DNA of 64,000 nucleotides from Nodularia sphaerocarpa UHCC 0038. Lineage in GTDB: Bacteria > Cyanobacteriota > Cyanobacteriia > Cyanobacteriales > Nostocaceae. The first letter of the stretch is position 1. Every line of letters starts with the position of its first letter. Of the stretch, positions 45,061-54,215 are shown one piece after another. The stretch spans positions 186,001 to 250,000 of the forward strand of contig NZ_CP060140.1 of NCBI RefSeq assembly GCF_022376295.1, given 5' to 3'. Below the pieces are notes generated by a model that worked only from the letters and a program-made list of their open reading frames with translations, was not told the origin of the DNA and did no database searches. The position numbers and the translations under genes are program-made.

Positions 45061-45333
45061 ATGAACATTCTTGCATGGATTGCTTTAGGTTTAATTGCTG
45101 GTGCGATCGCCAAGGCTATTTACCCCGGACATCAAGGTGGTGGGATTTTAGGAACAATCTTACTGGGAATTATCGGCGCTTTTATTGGTGGTAGCTTGGG
45201 GGTATTTTTTACTACAGGAACCTTTGCCCTAACTGCTCCTACTCTCAGTATTACAGGTATCATCTTGGCGGTAATTGGTGCAATAGTGGCTGTTTTCTTG
45301 TGGAACTTGTTAACTTCTCGCAGTGCTACATAA
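45061..45333 (+). CDS. GlsB/YeaQ/YmgE family membrane protein
   Basis: 90 residues from the ATG at 45061; the frame extends 11 codons farther upstream. Three hydrophobic helices: ILAWIALGLIAGAIAKAIYPG, GGGILGTILLGIIGAFIGGSLG, and ITGIILAVIGAIVAVFLWNL. Gly-rich transmembrane pattern of the transglycosylase-associated / stress-response family, function poorly known. Confidence 0.9.
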   Translation: MNILAWIALGLIAGAIAKAIYPGHQGGGILGTILLGIIGAFIGGSLGVFFTTGTFALTAPTLSITGIILAVIGAIVAVFLWNLLTSRSAT

Positions 45334-45394
45334 TTCATTACAGCAGTTTTCATTATTTAGCCATTCGATAAGTCTCTATTTGCATGAGGTAGAT

Positions 45395-45754
45395 ATGGAT
45401 GTCAATAATTTTCTACAACGTTATGCTTCTGGAGAACGAGATTTTGATCAGGTTGACTTGAGTAGAGCTAATCTAGGCGGAGCAATTCTACATAAAGTTA
45501 ATCTGAGCGGTGCAAATCTGAGTAAAGCCAACCTAAACAAAGCCCATCTCGAAGAGGCAAATCTCACTAATGCAGATTTAAGTACAACTTATCTAACAGC
45601 TGCCAATTTAGAAGGCGCTAATTTATCAGGAGCAAACCTACACAAAGCTGATTTGGATCGTGCCAATTTACGAGCAGCAAATTTGACTAATGCCAACCTG
45701 GAAGGAGCAAATTTTCGCAACGCAACTCTCCCCGATGGTACTGTTTCAGATTAG
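45395..45754 (+). CDS. Pentapeptide-repeat protein
   Basis: 119 residues from the ATG at 45395 with SD GAGGTAG. From residue 23 onward it is built of A(N/D)LxX units (SRANLGGAIL, SGANLSKANLNKAHLEEANL and so on), giving a right-handed quadrilateral beta-helix of about four turns. No signal peptide. Function unknown; very common in Nostoc genomes. Confidence 0.92.
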   Translation: MDVNNFLQRYASGERDFDQVDLSRANLGGAILHKVNLSGANLSKANLNKAHLEEANLTNADLSTTYLTAANLEGANLSGANLHKADLDRANLRAANLTNANLEGANFRNATLPDGTVSD

Positions 45755-45860
45755 GTTTAAAAAGTTTTAAAAGTTTTGGGCGAATATAATATGGCTACGC
45801 TTCGCGTTAGCGATACGCTACTACACAGGCATGACGCGTAGCGGCTTCCCGTAGGGAAGT

Positions 45861-45951
45861 CCAGCGACCTGGACTAATGAAGAATTAAGGTTTTTAACCC
45901 GCGCAGGCGGGTTTTGTCTGGGTGGTTCCGCGACTTCTAGTCGCCGAGGCT
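45861..45951. repeat. Copy of the 34271-type dispersed repeat
   Basis: Shares TTTTTAACCCGCGCAGGCGG and CGACTTCTAGTCGCCGAGGC with the array after nifT, including the AACCCGC/GCGGGTT hairpin. Confidence 0.8.
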
Positions 45952-46110
45952 CATAATAAATTAGACTTGTGCATTCAACCTCTTACCACAATTGTGTTAA
46001 ATATTCAAACAAAATTGCTGCTGATCAAACTGATTCAGCAGCAATTGCTCCTTTTTCACCAATATTTCCTTAGTGGTTCAAGTCCCCAGATTTATTTGTG
46101 AAATCAATCG

Positions 46111-46147
46111 AAAATCCAAAATCCAAAATCCAAAATCCAAAATCCAA
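46111..46147. repeat. STRR heptamer repeat (AAAATCC x5)
   Basis: Five tandem AAAATCC copies ending 13 bp before the dcd stop codon. Confidence 0.88.
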
Positions 46148-46160
46148 AATTGGATGACTT

Positions 46161-46742
46161 CTAAACCTTGGCAATGGTGACAGTTTGAGGTTGATCTTGA
46201 TACTTTCCAAAGCGCTCTGCGTAAGTTGTTTGACATGGCTCCCCTTCTAAAAAGAGCAGCTGCAACACACCCTCATTAGCGTAAACGCGACAGTCTGCAC
46301 TAGAAGCATTGCTAAATTCTAGAGTCAAGAAACCTTCCCATGAAGCTTCCGCAGGAGTTATGTTAGCAATAATCCCACAACGCGCCATTGTGGATTTGCC
46401 AATACAAATAACTGTAATGTTGGCAGGAATCCGCAATCGTTCCAGCGAAACACCTAAAGCATAAGAATTGGCTGGAATAATAAAAAAGGATCCATCTTCA
46501 TCGGTTTGCAGTGCAATAGATTCTAAGTTGTCAGGATTAAACCGCTTGGGATTGACAACTGTACCGGGAATATGTCTAAAAATCCGAAAATCTGTGGGAG
46601 ATAATCTCAAATCATAGCCATAGCTAGACAAACCGTAACTAATTACTCGCCTGTCTTCAATCTGGCGCACTAGAGAAGTTTCAAATGGCGAAATCATCCC
46701 TAGTTTGGCTTGTTCAATAATCCATATATCATTTTTCAGCAC
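46161..46742 (-). CDS. dcd: dCTP deaminase
   Basis: 193 residues. Trimeric dUTPase-like fold: SYGLSSYGYDLRL, GKSTMARCGI, and the catalytic glutamate in TPAEASWEGFLTLEFSN. Makes dUTP from dCTP for thymidylate synthesis. The start ATG at 46742 is clear; length is normal. It follows the CobO-like gene's opposite end by 55 bp on the same strand. Confidence 0.94.
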   Translation of the reverse strand: MLKNDIWIIEQAKLGMISPFETSLVRQIEDRRVISYGLSSYGYDLRLSPTDFRIFRHIPGTVVNPKRFNPDNLESIALQTDEDGSFFIIPANSYALGVSLERLRIPANITVICIGKSTMARCGIIANITPAEASWEGFLTLEFSNASSADCRVYANEGVLQLLFLEGEPCQTTYAERFGKYQDQPQTVTIAKV

Positions 46743-46797
46743 GTTTGACCTCTTTTGCCATAAATCTATACAATATTAATCACAACCGGCAATAAAG

Positions 46798-47334
46798 TTA
46801 AGGCCGATGACTACGACGGATTTCGGTAATTTGATCTGCTACATCTAAGAGAGATTTCGGCATCTGGGTTCCTGTCAGAATAATATCGACATGAGGGGGG
46901 CGTTGTGCGAGAAATTCTAAAACTTGGGTTTCGGGAATTAAGCCAAAGTTAATCGCTAAACTTAATTCATCTAAAACTACGAGAGAATACTTGCTCTCAT
47001 TGACAACTTGTTGTGTATATTGCCACAGCTTTTGTAAAGCTTGGTCTTCGGCTTCTTCTAGATGCGGTGTGTCGATGCAGCGAGGTAAATCACAGCGAAT
47101 CCAATCTAAATGTTGCCCTAATTGAATGGGTCGATCTTGACCTTGACGAATCCCGCCTTTGAGAAATTGTACCACTAATACTGGTGTACCTTGACCAGCG
47201 ATTCTCAAGGATTGAGCGATCACATCGGTAAAAAAATTACGTTGTGTACTAGTAAAAACTTGCACTAGTCCTTCAACTGGATAGGTTAAGCTGAGGGATG
47301 AATTGACGCTGGAAGTTTCTAATTGGGAAACCAT
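46798..47334 (-). CDS. CobO/BtuR-like P-loop-fold protein with degenerate Walker A
   Basis: 178 residues. The body follows cob(I)alamin adenosyltransferase CobO: AGQGTPVLVVQFLKGGIRQG, YSLVVLDELSLAINFGLIPETQVLEFL and VDIILTGTQMPKSLLDVADQITEI. But the ATP-binding GxGKGKT loop is replaced by TSTQRNFFT (residues 28-36), with no Gly-Lys-Thr. It is probably not an active adenosyltransferase, or it binds nucleotide in another way. Upstream of dcd on the same strand. Confidence 0.82.
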   Translation of the reverse strand: MVSQLETSSVNSSLSLTYPVEGLVQVFTSTQRNFFTDVIAQSLRIAGQGTPVLVVQFLKGGIRQGQDRPIQLGQHLDWIRCDLPRCIDTPHLEEAEDQALQKLWQYTQQVVNESKYSLVVLDELSLAINFGLIPETQVLEFLAQRPPHVDIILTGTQMPKSLLDVADQITEIRRSHRP

Positions 47335-47489
47335 AGGGGAAATTTAAAAAATACCAAAGAATCAGAAAATTTTGCAGAGACTAGTTACAAACTCAAACAC
47401 TAGGTTGGTCTAAAAGTCAAGCATTATTGACATTTTCGTTTTTTGCATGAGACTAATGATTATAGTTCCAAAAAGCATAGACAAATATC

Positions 47490-48776
47490 TCATGCCATTT
47501 GTTTGCCGGGAATAATCCCGACAGGACGAACTACAACGCCCCCTATCCCTAGACTAAATGCTGTCGGGACTACTTTACGTAAGATATTCAAACTACCATT
47601 GACATCAGCGTGAATCAGTTTACCATTACCTGCTTTATAAAGCTTAGTTCTGATTCTTCGACCACTAAATTTAACACTTCGGCTACGCTCAGTGTTAAAG
47701 CCGAGCGAAGTCGAGGCTTTAACTTCTTTCGCATCAGCTTTTCCATAGGTAGGAATAATATCTTGGTCTAAAAAAGAAGCCACACTGGTGTAAGACTCCT
47801 CAGAAATCAATACCTTTATCCCCACTAATTTCGCTTTATAAATCAACTGCTGTACAAATCGATTATGCGGAATACAAACAAAGTTTTGATTATTTCGTTT
47901 ACCCAAATCAATATTTTGCTTCCACAGTAGATTTTGACCAATTACTAAAGTCCCCAGCCCCTGCTTCACTAAATGGTCAATAACTAACCGACTGGCTTTA
48001 TGTAGATAATCATCAACTCGAAAATTCCGTTTTTTAGTTAAACTTTGCAGTTGTTTAGATGTCTTTTGATGACTTGGTAGTAAAGATTGTAATTTAGCTT
48101 TTCTTTGGTTGTAATAACGATTAATTGATTTGATAATCCGCCCCGAAACCAGAACTGGTAAAAACCCAGGCTGGTTAGATGTTAAGGCTGCTAGGTTATC
48201 TATCCCTAAATCAATCGCTGCTATAGCATTAGAGTCTAAGTCATAATCTAATTCCTGCTTTTCATACACAGCTTCTATCACATAATGGTCAATTTTTGGG
48301 ACAATTCTCACCTGATTTAGATGTACATAGTCTACTTTTGTAGGAATATCAATCTGTGTTTTTGACAGATGAATTACACCAGCTTTCATTTTGGGTTTAC
48401 TCACAGACTGGGCTGTGTAAACTAATAAATGTCTGCCCTTGTCTTTGTGTTTATATTTGGGTAATTTTGGTCTGCCTAAAAACTTGGATTTATTTTCTGT
48501 ATATACTTTAATTGCGGCAAAAAAACTTAACCAGTTGCGATGTAATCCTAATAATACTTGTTGGGCGATTTTTGCGGGTAAGGCTTGATATGGTTCTGTA
48601 GATTTTAATTGTTTAGCTAAACAATTGTAGTCTAGATATTTTTGACTCAGAATAAAACTTTGGCGGATGTGGAAGTTAGCATAATTGTAGAGGTTTTTAG
48701 CAGCAAAACATAACTGATCAATCTCTTGATAGTGGGGATGATTTCGTTGAATTATATGCCGTTCGACCAACTGCAT
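47490..48776 (-). CDS. tnpB: IS200/IS605-family TnpB (RNA-guided nuclease), with an insertion
   Basis: 428 residues. RuvC-like residues are in place: Asp189 (AIDLGIDN), Glu326/327 (SEESYTS) and Asp391 (HADVNGSLNILRK). N-terminal helical domain and FSGRRIRTKLYKAGNGK before the last motif. No CxxC zinc finger, as in the cyanobacterial FSGRRI branch. Residues about 350-368 (VKASTSLGFNTERSRSV) interrupt the usual sequence and are encoded by the palindromic repeat at 47671-47722. No TnpA is present, so mobility would need one in trans. Confidence 0.9.
   Translation of the reverse strand: MQLVERHIIQRNHPHYQEIDQLCFAAKNLYNYANFHIRQSFILSQKYLDYNCLAKQLKSTEPYQALPAKIAQQVLLGLHRNWLSFFAAIKVYTENKSKFLGRPKLPKYKHKDKGRHLLVYTAQSVSKPKMKAGVIHLSKTQIDIPTKVDYVHLNQVRIVPKIDHYVIEAVYEKQELDYDLDSNAIAAIDLGIDNLAALTSNQPGFLPVLVSGRIIKSINRYYNQRKAKLQSLLPSHQKTSKQLQSLTKKRNFRVDDYLHKASRLVIDHLVKQGLGTLVIGQNLLWKQNIDLGKRNNQNFVCIPHNRFVQQLIYKAKLVGIKVLISEESYTSVASFLDQDIIPTYGKADAKEVKASTSLGFNTERSRSVKFSGRRIRTKLYKAGNGKLIHADVNGSLNILRKVVPTAFSLGIGGVVVRPVGIIPGKQMA
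47671..47722. repeat. Double palindromic repeat inserted inside tnpB
   Basis: Two linked inverted repeats share one TTAA: TTAACACT/AGTGTTAA (47671-47698) and TTAAAGCC/GGCTTTAA (47695-47722). Their loops hold GGCTACGCTC and GAGCGAAGTC, the dispersed cyanobacterial palindromic sequence. The frame stays open through it. Confidence 0.8.
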
Positions 48777-49079
48777 AGACTAGCTGCCAAAAATTCTAAA
48801 CATGATTATGTATACTAACATTTTTCGGTACTTGGCTTAATGAATTTATGTTAATTATCTGGCTTGAGATTTGCTCTATCCCCATTCATTACCTGGTTTC
48901 ACTGTGATGAATGATCATAGATGGAGATATTTGTCTATATATTCGGCGAAGTTTTACAATACATAATTAGCCGTTCAAAATAATTGTCAAAGCACAGGAG
49001 CAGCAAATAGTTATCATCTTGATTTGAGCAAAACAGATTTACACTGTAATTAATTTTACCGAATGAGGAGTGAGTTGGT
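48777..49079. other. Intergenic region between tnpB and the adenylate kinase gene
   Basis: 303 bp. It should contain the left end of the tnpB element; I see no firm hairpin or boundary. AGGAG upstream of the GTG at 49080 serves the kinase. Confidence 0.35.
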
Positions 49080-49634
49080 GTGAGATTAGTGATTTTGGGA
49101 GGTTCAGGATCGGGGAAAAGCACCCAAGCGCAAAAGCTTGGCAGCAATTTTGACATACCGCAAATTTCCACAAGTCAAATGTTAAGAGATGCGATCGCTG
49201 ATGTTAGTGATTTAGGTAGCTATGCACAGCCCTATGTGACAAAAGGTGAGCTAGTCCCCGATGAAATCATGATTTCATTTATCCGTTTGCAACTGCAAAA
49301 GCCGGAAGTTAATCACGGTTGGGTATTAGAGGGTTATCCCCGGACTGCGTTTCAAGCTGAGGAATTGGATTTTTTGTTGGATGATTTAGGGCAGAAGTTA
49401 GATTGGGCTATTTATTTACAAGTCCCCGAAGCTATTATGGTTAGTCGCTCTTTGGGGCGTTCTCTTCCAGATGACCAACCGGAAATTGTCCAGCGCCGGG
49501 TAGAATTATTTTACGATCGCACTATTCCCATCCTAGAATATTACGACCGTCGCCGCCGCCTGTTGACTATCAACGGCGATCAATTACCAGAGATGGTACA
49601 GCAAAACATTTCGACTCTGCTTTCTATCCCCTGA
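49080..49634 (+). CDS. adk: Adenylate kinase-like nucleoside monophosphate kinase
   Basis: 184 residues from a GTG start with AGGAG about 10 bases upstream. P-loop GGSGSGKSTQ (residues 7-16), NMP-binding ISTSQMLRDAI, and EGYPRTAFQAEEL. The LID region is short, and a zinc finger is absent, as in short adenylate kinases. Catalyses ATP + AMP to 2 ADP. It may be a second adk copy, since ribosomal-operon adk lies elsewhere in cyanobacteria. Confidence 0.87.
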   Translation: MRLVILGGSGSGKSTQAQKLGSNFDIPQISTSQMLRDAIADVSDLGSYAQPYVTKGELVPDEIMISFIRLQLQKPEVNHGWVLEGYPRTAFQAEELDFLLDDLGQKLDWAIYLQVPEAIMVSRSLGRSLPDDQPEIVQRRVELFYDRTIPILEYYDRRRRLLTINGDQLPEMVQQNISTLLSIP

Positions 49635-50112
49635 AATTACAGTAAATTCCTGAAAATTGAATTATTTAACTTAAATCCTGCCCATAGAGCTTTTGAAGCA
49701 ACACAAGACTAACTTTGGCAAATTGAGATATAGCAATCACGCGACTTTTAGTCGTGTGAGGTTCAATTAATTGAAACAATTACGAGGCTTTAAAACCCCA
49801 GTTTCTTCAAGAAACCGGGGTTATTGGTTTTCAGTCATGATTTAGGATTGCTATAGATCCACAGTATTCTTCTTGAGAACTCTAGCTAAAGTATATATTT
49901 ATACTTTAATTGTGATTGTGCATTGTACTATATATTCCTTTAGATAGATACTAAGTGATTAAAATCAGAGCATGATTTCAACAGCATCATTAAGGATGAA
50001 TTTAAAGCGATCTTTTCCATAAATATTGCCGTTTATTTACATCCCTAACGCTTGCTCACTGATGGATATTAGGGGGATTTACGGACTCATAAAGAATTAA
50101 TTTACTGAAATC
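49635..50112. other. Intergenic region between adk and the dioxygenase-like gene
   Basis: 478 bp without a gene; carries the inverted-repeat element at 49729-49855. The remaining sequence is AT-rich and presumably holds the promoter of the next gene. Confidence 0.4.
49729..49855. mobile_element. MITE-like element with TATAGCAATC terminal inverted repeats
   Basis: 127 bp bounded by TATAGCAATC (49729-49738) and GATTGCTATA (49846-49855). Internally it has two hairpins: CACGCGACT/AGTCGTGTG and an AACCCC-AGTTTCTT/AAGAAAC-GGGGTT stem. No coding capacity. Confidence 0.7.
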
Positions 50113-50988
50113 ATGTTGCAAACTAAATTACAACAAAATTATTTAAAAAATGACTTTCATAAAAGAGTCACAAAGCAATATTTACAACGTTTGAGTAGAT
50201 TTCATAGTGTTCGCCAAGCATACAGTATTCTCCAAAACCAATTACAAAGCTTAAATCCAACTGTTTATGAAAATCGTTTAAAAATACGCAGTAAATCCAT
50301 ATTTACAGATATTGTAGTCAAAAAAACTGTGGCTGATCTGCATGATTGTGGCGTAGCATTTGATTTGCAAATTCCGATGAATATGGTCGAAGAAATCTGG
50401 GAATTTGCCAAAATAACTCCTTGCAAAGAACCTGGTTTTAATGATGTTTTTTTGGCAGATAATGTCAAAAATGGTCATTTAGGAAGCGAGCGTTATGTGA
50501 TGCGCGGCTTGGTCGATAACGTGAGAGATTGTCAGGCTATAGAGGCAATTGTCCATGATCCTCTACTTTTAGAAATTGTCCATCAATATCTCAATTATTG
50601 GCCAACAATGATTACACAGCATTTAACTTGGAGTTTTGCTTCAGATTTGCCAGAATCAGAAATTAAGAAAAGCTACCCACCGACTAATTTTCATTATGAT
50701 ATTGCTGGATATAACTTTATGACAGCATATTTTTATATTACAGATGTAGATATAAATTCTGCGCCTCATATCATGATTAAGCACTCTCATAATCACAAGC
50801 CATTATATATGTTACTGGCTTCTAATTGCCAACCTGATGATGCCATACTTAATCACTATGGTAGAGACAAGCAAATAGTTATTACTGGAAAAAAAGGATT
50901 TGGTTTTGTTCAAGATCCTTCTTGTTTCCACAAAGTTCAACCCCCTGTTACCTCAAATCGGCTACTACTACAAATCCGCTATTCATAG
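50113..50988 (+). CDS. PhyH-like Fe(II)/2-oxoglutarate dioxygenase fold protein
   Basis: 291 residues. The metal triad is suggested by NFHYDIAGYN (HxD) and the distal CFHKVQPP histidine, followed by an Arg for 2-oxoglutarate in NRLLLQIRYS. The N-terminal 80 residues are basic and helical. Typical substrates of this family are lipids or small metabolites; the substrate here is unknown. It stands alone, without an operon partner. Confidence 0.75.
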   Translation: MLQTKLQQNYLKNDFHKRVTKQYLQRLSRFHSVRQAYSILQNQLQSLNPTVYENRLKIRSKSIFTDIVVKKTVADLHDCGVAFDLQIPMNMVEEIWEFAKITPCKEPGFNDVFLADNVKNGHLGSERYVMRGLVDNVRDCQAIEAIVHDPLLLEIVHQYLNYWPTMITQHLTWSFASDLPESEIKKSYPPTNFHYDIAGYNFMTAYFYITDVDINSAPHIMIKHSHNHKPLYMLLASNCQPDDAILNHYGRDKQIVITGKKGFGFVQDPSCFHKVQPPVTSNRLLLQIRYS

Positions 50989-51209
50989 ATAAAAATTTCA
51001 TTTTTTTGGCGAAATCCTCATGACCAATAGTTCCTTGGTGATACAATCTTGTTGATTGTGGGGTCAATCCAAAAGACGCTCTCTACGAGACGCTGCGCGA
51101 ACGCGGACTCGCTAACGCTGCGCTATCCCAAATCCAAAATTGTCTAACAGGCGGGATCTGATAATCTGAAGGCAGTGTAATTCTGTATAAAATTACTGAG
51201 GCAACTTTC
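50989..51209. other. Intergenic region with dispersed repeat before rph
   Basis: 221 bp. Contains the CTCTACGAGACGCTGCGCG-type dispersed repeat around 51080-51120, common between Nostoc genes. Confidence 0.5.
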
Positions 51210-51953
51210 ATGGTTTGGCAGCGTCCCGATGGTCGGCAACCCGAAGAACTCCGTCCCATCAGCTTTCATGGCAATTTTACCCGCTTTGCTCCGGGTTCGG
51301 TTCTGACAAAATTTGGAGACACTCAGGTACTTTGTACTGTCAGTGTGAGTGAGGGAGTACCGAAGTTTTTAGCCGGAACTGGTAAAGGTTGGTTAACATC
51401 TGAGTATCGGATGTTGCCTTCAGCTACACAAGAACGGCAAGGACGGGAATTGTTGAAGTTGTCGGGACGAACTCAAGAAATTCAACGTTTAATTGGACGT
51501 AGCTTACGAGCTGCAATTGATTTTGAAGCTTTGGGAGAACGCACGCTAACTGTGGATGCTGATGTGTTACAAGCAGATGCTGGGACTAGAACAGCAGCGA
51601 TTACAGGGGGGTTTGTGGCTTTAGCTCATGCAGTGTCTCAATTATTGCATTCGGGTGTATTAGAGCGATCGCCTTTATGTGGACAAGTAGCAGCAATATC
51701 TGTGGGTTTATTGCAAGGGCAGCCAAATTTAGATTTAAACTACATTGAGGATGTGGCGGCAACTGTAGATTTCAACGTGGTGATGAATCAAGACTTGGGT
51801 ATAATTGAAGTGCAGGGAACCGCAGAAGAAGGCAGTTATAGCCGGACTCAGTTAAATCAGTTACTGGATTTTGGCGAAAAAGGCATCCAGCAATTGTTAA
51901 TCGCTCAAAAAGAGGCAATCTCAGACTGGGATCAGCTATTGCTAGCCAAGTAG
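51210..51953 (+). CDS. rph: Ribonuclease PH
   Basis: 247 residues, phosphorolytic exoribonuclease. RPDGRQPEELRPI and FGDTQVLCTVSV at the N-terminus, RELLKLSGRTQEIQRLIGRSLRAAID, and the phosphate-binding DADVLQADAGTRTAAITGG. It trims tRNA 3' ends. Length normal. Confidence 0.96.
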   Translation: MVWQRPDGRQPEELRPISFHGNFTRFAPGSVLTKFGDTQVLCTVSVSEGVPKFLAGTGKGWLTSEYRMLPSATQERQGRELLKLSGRTQEIQRLIGRSLRAAIDFEALGERTLTVDADVLQADAGTRTAAITGGFVALAHAVSQLLHSGVLERSPLCGQVAAISVGLLQGQPNLDLNYIEDVAATVDFNVVMNQDLGIIEVQGTAEEGSYSRTQLNQLLDFGEKGIQQLLIAQKEAISDWDQLLLAK

Positions 51954-52097
51954 AGACACGATTGAGTTTCCAGTTGTTGATTTCGCTTTGTCTGCTTCGA
52001 GTTCCGGCATCATGTTAAAAGTTTCAAAAGTTAAAACGGGGAATAGTCATAAGTTGGGTATGGTATTGCTGGAAGTCGGCAATATGATCATGAAACC

Positions 52098-52820
52098 ATG
52101 AATAAAAAGGTTGAAGTTCTCCCAGACATTTTGGCACTAGTGGAGCGATCGCTAGAGTTAATTCTTTCCCAGTTATCAACGGCCATTGAACAACGGGGAC
52201 AATTTACAATCGCCTTAGCTGGTGGTAGTACACCTAAGCCATTGTACGAGGCCATTGCTACTCAAAAACTGCCTTGGGATAAAATTCATATCTTTTGGGG
52301 AGATGAACGTTATGTACCAGCAGATCATCCCGACAGCAATGAACTGATGGCGCGGCGGGCGTGGTTAGATCGCGTTGATATCCCAGCCGCTAACATTCAC
52401 TCTGTACCAACTTTAGACGGTGATCCAGCAGTATCAGCCGCCAAATACGAACAGCATCTGCGGGAATTTTTTCATTCTTCTCCCCACCAGTTTCCCGCTT
52501 TGGATGTAGTCTTGCTAGGAATGGGTGATGATGCACATACCGCATCTTTGTTTCCTCACACCGCAGCTTTAAAAGTGCATGATCGACTGATTACTGTGGG
52601 TAACAAAGACGGCAACCCTCGCATAACCTTCACATACCCATTTATTAATGCTGCTAGCAGTGTTATTTTTGTGGTGGCTGGTGCTAATAAACGTCCAGCT
52701 TTAGCTCAAGTCTTCGCGCCTGTGGCAGATGACTTCACCTATCCATCCCGCTTGATTCAACCCCAAGGCCAACTTTGGTGGTTACTGGATGCAGCCGCAG
52801 GTTCGGAACTCCCAGCTTAA
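52098..52820 (+). CDS. pgl: 6-phosphogluconolactonase
   Basis: 240 residues. FTIALAGGSTPKPLYEAIA near residue 32, IFWGDERYVPADHPDSN, and DVVLLGMGDDAHTASLFPHT. Hydrolyses the lactone in the oxidative pentose phosphate pathway, which supplies reductant in heterocysts. A pathway context is not visible here: no zwf nearby. Confidence 0.95.
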   Translation: MNKKVEVLPDILALVERSLELILSQLSTAIEQRGQFTIALAGGSTPKPLYEAIATQKLPWDKIHIFWGDERYVPADHPDSNELMARRAWLDRVDIPAANIHSVPTLDGDPAVSAAKYEQHLREFFHSSPHQFPALDVVLLGMGDDAHTASLFPHTAALKVHDRLITVGNKDGNPRITFTYPFINAASSVIFVVAGANKRPALAQVFAPVADDFTYPSRLIQPQGQLWWLLDAAAGSELPA

Positions 52821-53051
52821 CTTTCCGCTCAGGAGTAATAGTTAAAATCAAAAGCTAGAGTTGTCCCCTGAGCGAACTTCTGATCGGCGGGAGATTTCAG
52901 CTTGTTCCTAGCCGCATCTGATGCAGTCGCCTAGAACTGGCTAAATTTCGGAGTAACTTTTCTTTGTGGCGCTGTCTCACCGCAGAAGTGTCTACAAAGT
53001 TTTCTCTGCTGGCCAATATTATTTTACGATGATCTTGAACAAAGGCTTAAA

Positions 53052-54029
53052 TTGATGATCGTCTGTCCTAATTGCAATCACCCCAATCCAGACGGCGCTG
53101 TGCAGTGTGAAGCTTGTTATACGCCGTTACCAACCACTAGTAACTGCCCCAACTGCGGCGCAACTGTCCAGGCAGATGCTGCTTTCTGCGGTCAATGTGG
53201 TTATAACCTGCACTCCAATGCCGCACCTGCTGCTGCCACATCTGTAGCAACTGTTGCTCCTGACATCCCAGTAGAAGTACCACCTTTAATTCAACCAGAT
53301 CCACTTTTAGAACTTTTACAACCGGATGCTTTGGGAATTAACCCAGATCCCAACGTTAATCAGGCGGCTGCTTCACCCCTACCACCAACAGTCATGTCAG
53401 TGTCACCAGCAGAAGCACCAGCGCCACCGATAGCAGCAGAAATTCCGCCGCCGTCTCCAACACCTACTGTTGAGCCTGAACCTGTAGTTTCTCAGCCAGA
53501 AGTGCTGACTCCTCCCCCAGCACCAGAACCTGTTGCTGTGGAAGCAGCAGAACCAGAACCTGTTGCAGAACCAGAACCAGAACCAGAACCTGTTGCTGTG
53601 GAAGCAGCAGAACCAGAACCTGTTGCAGAACCAGAACCTGTTGTAGTGGAAGCAGCAGAACCAAGTCCCGCCCCATCTGCTTCTATGACGCAATTGCAGC
53701 AGGTAACTGCAAGCTTGTTCCATGTTCAAAGCGATCGCGAAATTGAATTACCGCAAATTCTGTCTGTGATTCACATCGGTAAACCCAATGACAGGATTCC
53801 CCCAGATGTGGATGTTTCCGGGTTTTCTAATTCGGAAATTGTCTCACGGATACACGCAGATATTCGGGTTGAGGGAGATTCTCACTACATAGAAGATGTG
53901 GGCAGTTCCAATGGTACTTACATTAATAACTCGCCGTTATTACCGGGGAACCGACACCGCCTGAGAGCAGGCGATCGCATCAGTCTCGGTAAGGGAGATT
54001 TGGTAACTTTTCTGTTTCAACTTGCTTAA
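53052..54029 (+). CDS. Zinc-ribbon / FHA-domain protein with Pro-Glu-rich linker
   Basis: 325 residues. Two zinc ribbons at the N-terminus with four CxxC pairs (CPNCNHPNPDGAVQCEAC, CPNCGATVQADAAFCGQC), then a long linker (about 70-210) with a repeated PEPVAVEAAEPEP sequence encoded by near-identical DNA repeats at 53520-53650. C-terminal FHA domain (about 235-325) with RIHADIRVE, DVGSSNGTYINN. FHA binds phosphothreonine, so it may partner with Ser/Thr kinases like those in this window. Confidence 0.93.
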   Translation: MMIVCPNCNHPNPDGAVQCEACYTPLPTTSNCPNCGATVQADAAFCGQCGYNLHSNAAPAAATSVATVAPDIPVEVPPLIQPDPLLELLQPDALGINPDPNVNQAAASPLPPTVMSVSPAEAPAPPIAAEIPPPSPTPTVEPEPVVSQPEVLTPPPAPEPVAVEAAEPEPVAEPEPEPEPVAVEAAEPEPVAEPEPVVVEAAEPSPAPSASMTQLQQVTASLFHVQSDREIELPQILSVIHIGKPNDRIPPDVDVSGFSNSEIVSRIHADIRVEGDSHYIEDVGSSNGTYINNSPLLPGNRHRLRAGDRISLGKGDLVTFLFQLA

Positions 54030-54215
54030 CTGATTCTTGTCATCCTCCAACAACCCCTAGCATCTATCTTGGAGGATGAACAAATTATCCACATCAAACC
54101 GGCGACAGATAACTAGATCGTTCTTTGTAGCGATTTATTCCACTGCCTTCGTATCAGGGTGCAAACGGCTGGATGACCTAGCAATGGTAATACTTTTGTC
54201 AGTACACTAGGATAG

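Larger units (their letters stand above)
45755..46160. other. Intergenic region with dispersed repeats before dcd
   Basis: 406 bp without a gene. It holds TACGCTTCGCGTTAGCG- and GTAGCGGCTTCCCGTAGGG-type elements (45795-45860), the repeat at 45861 and the STRR tract at 46111. Confidence 0.6.

Noticed and set aside
53403..53729. Long open frames antisense to the FHA-protein linker
   Set aside because: They arise from the repetitive Pro/Glu codons on the other strand and give low-complexity Phe/Trp/Cys- or Leu/Val-rich products.
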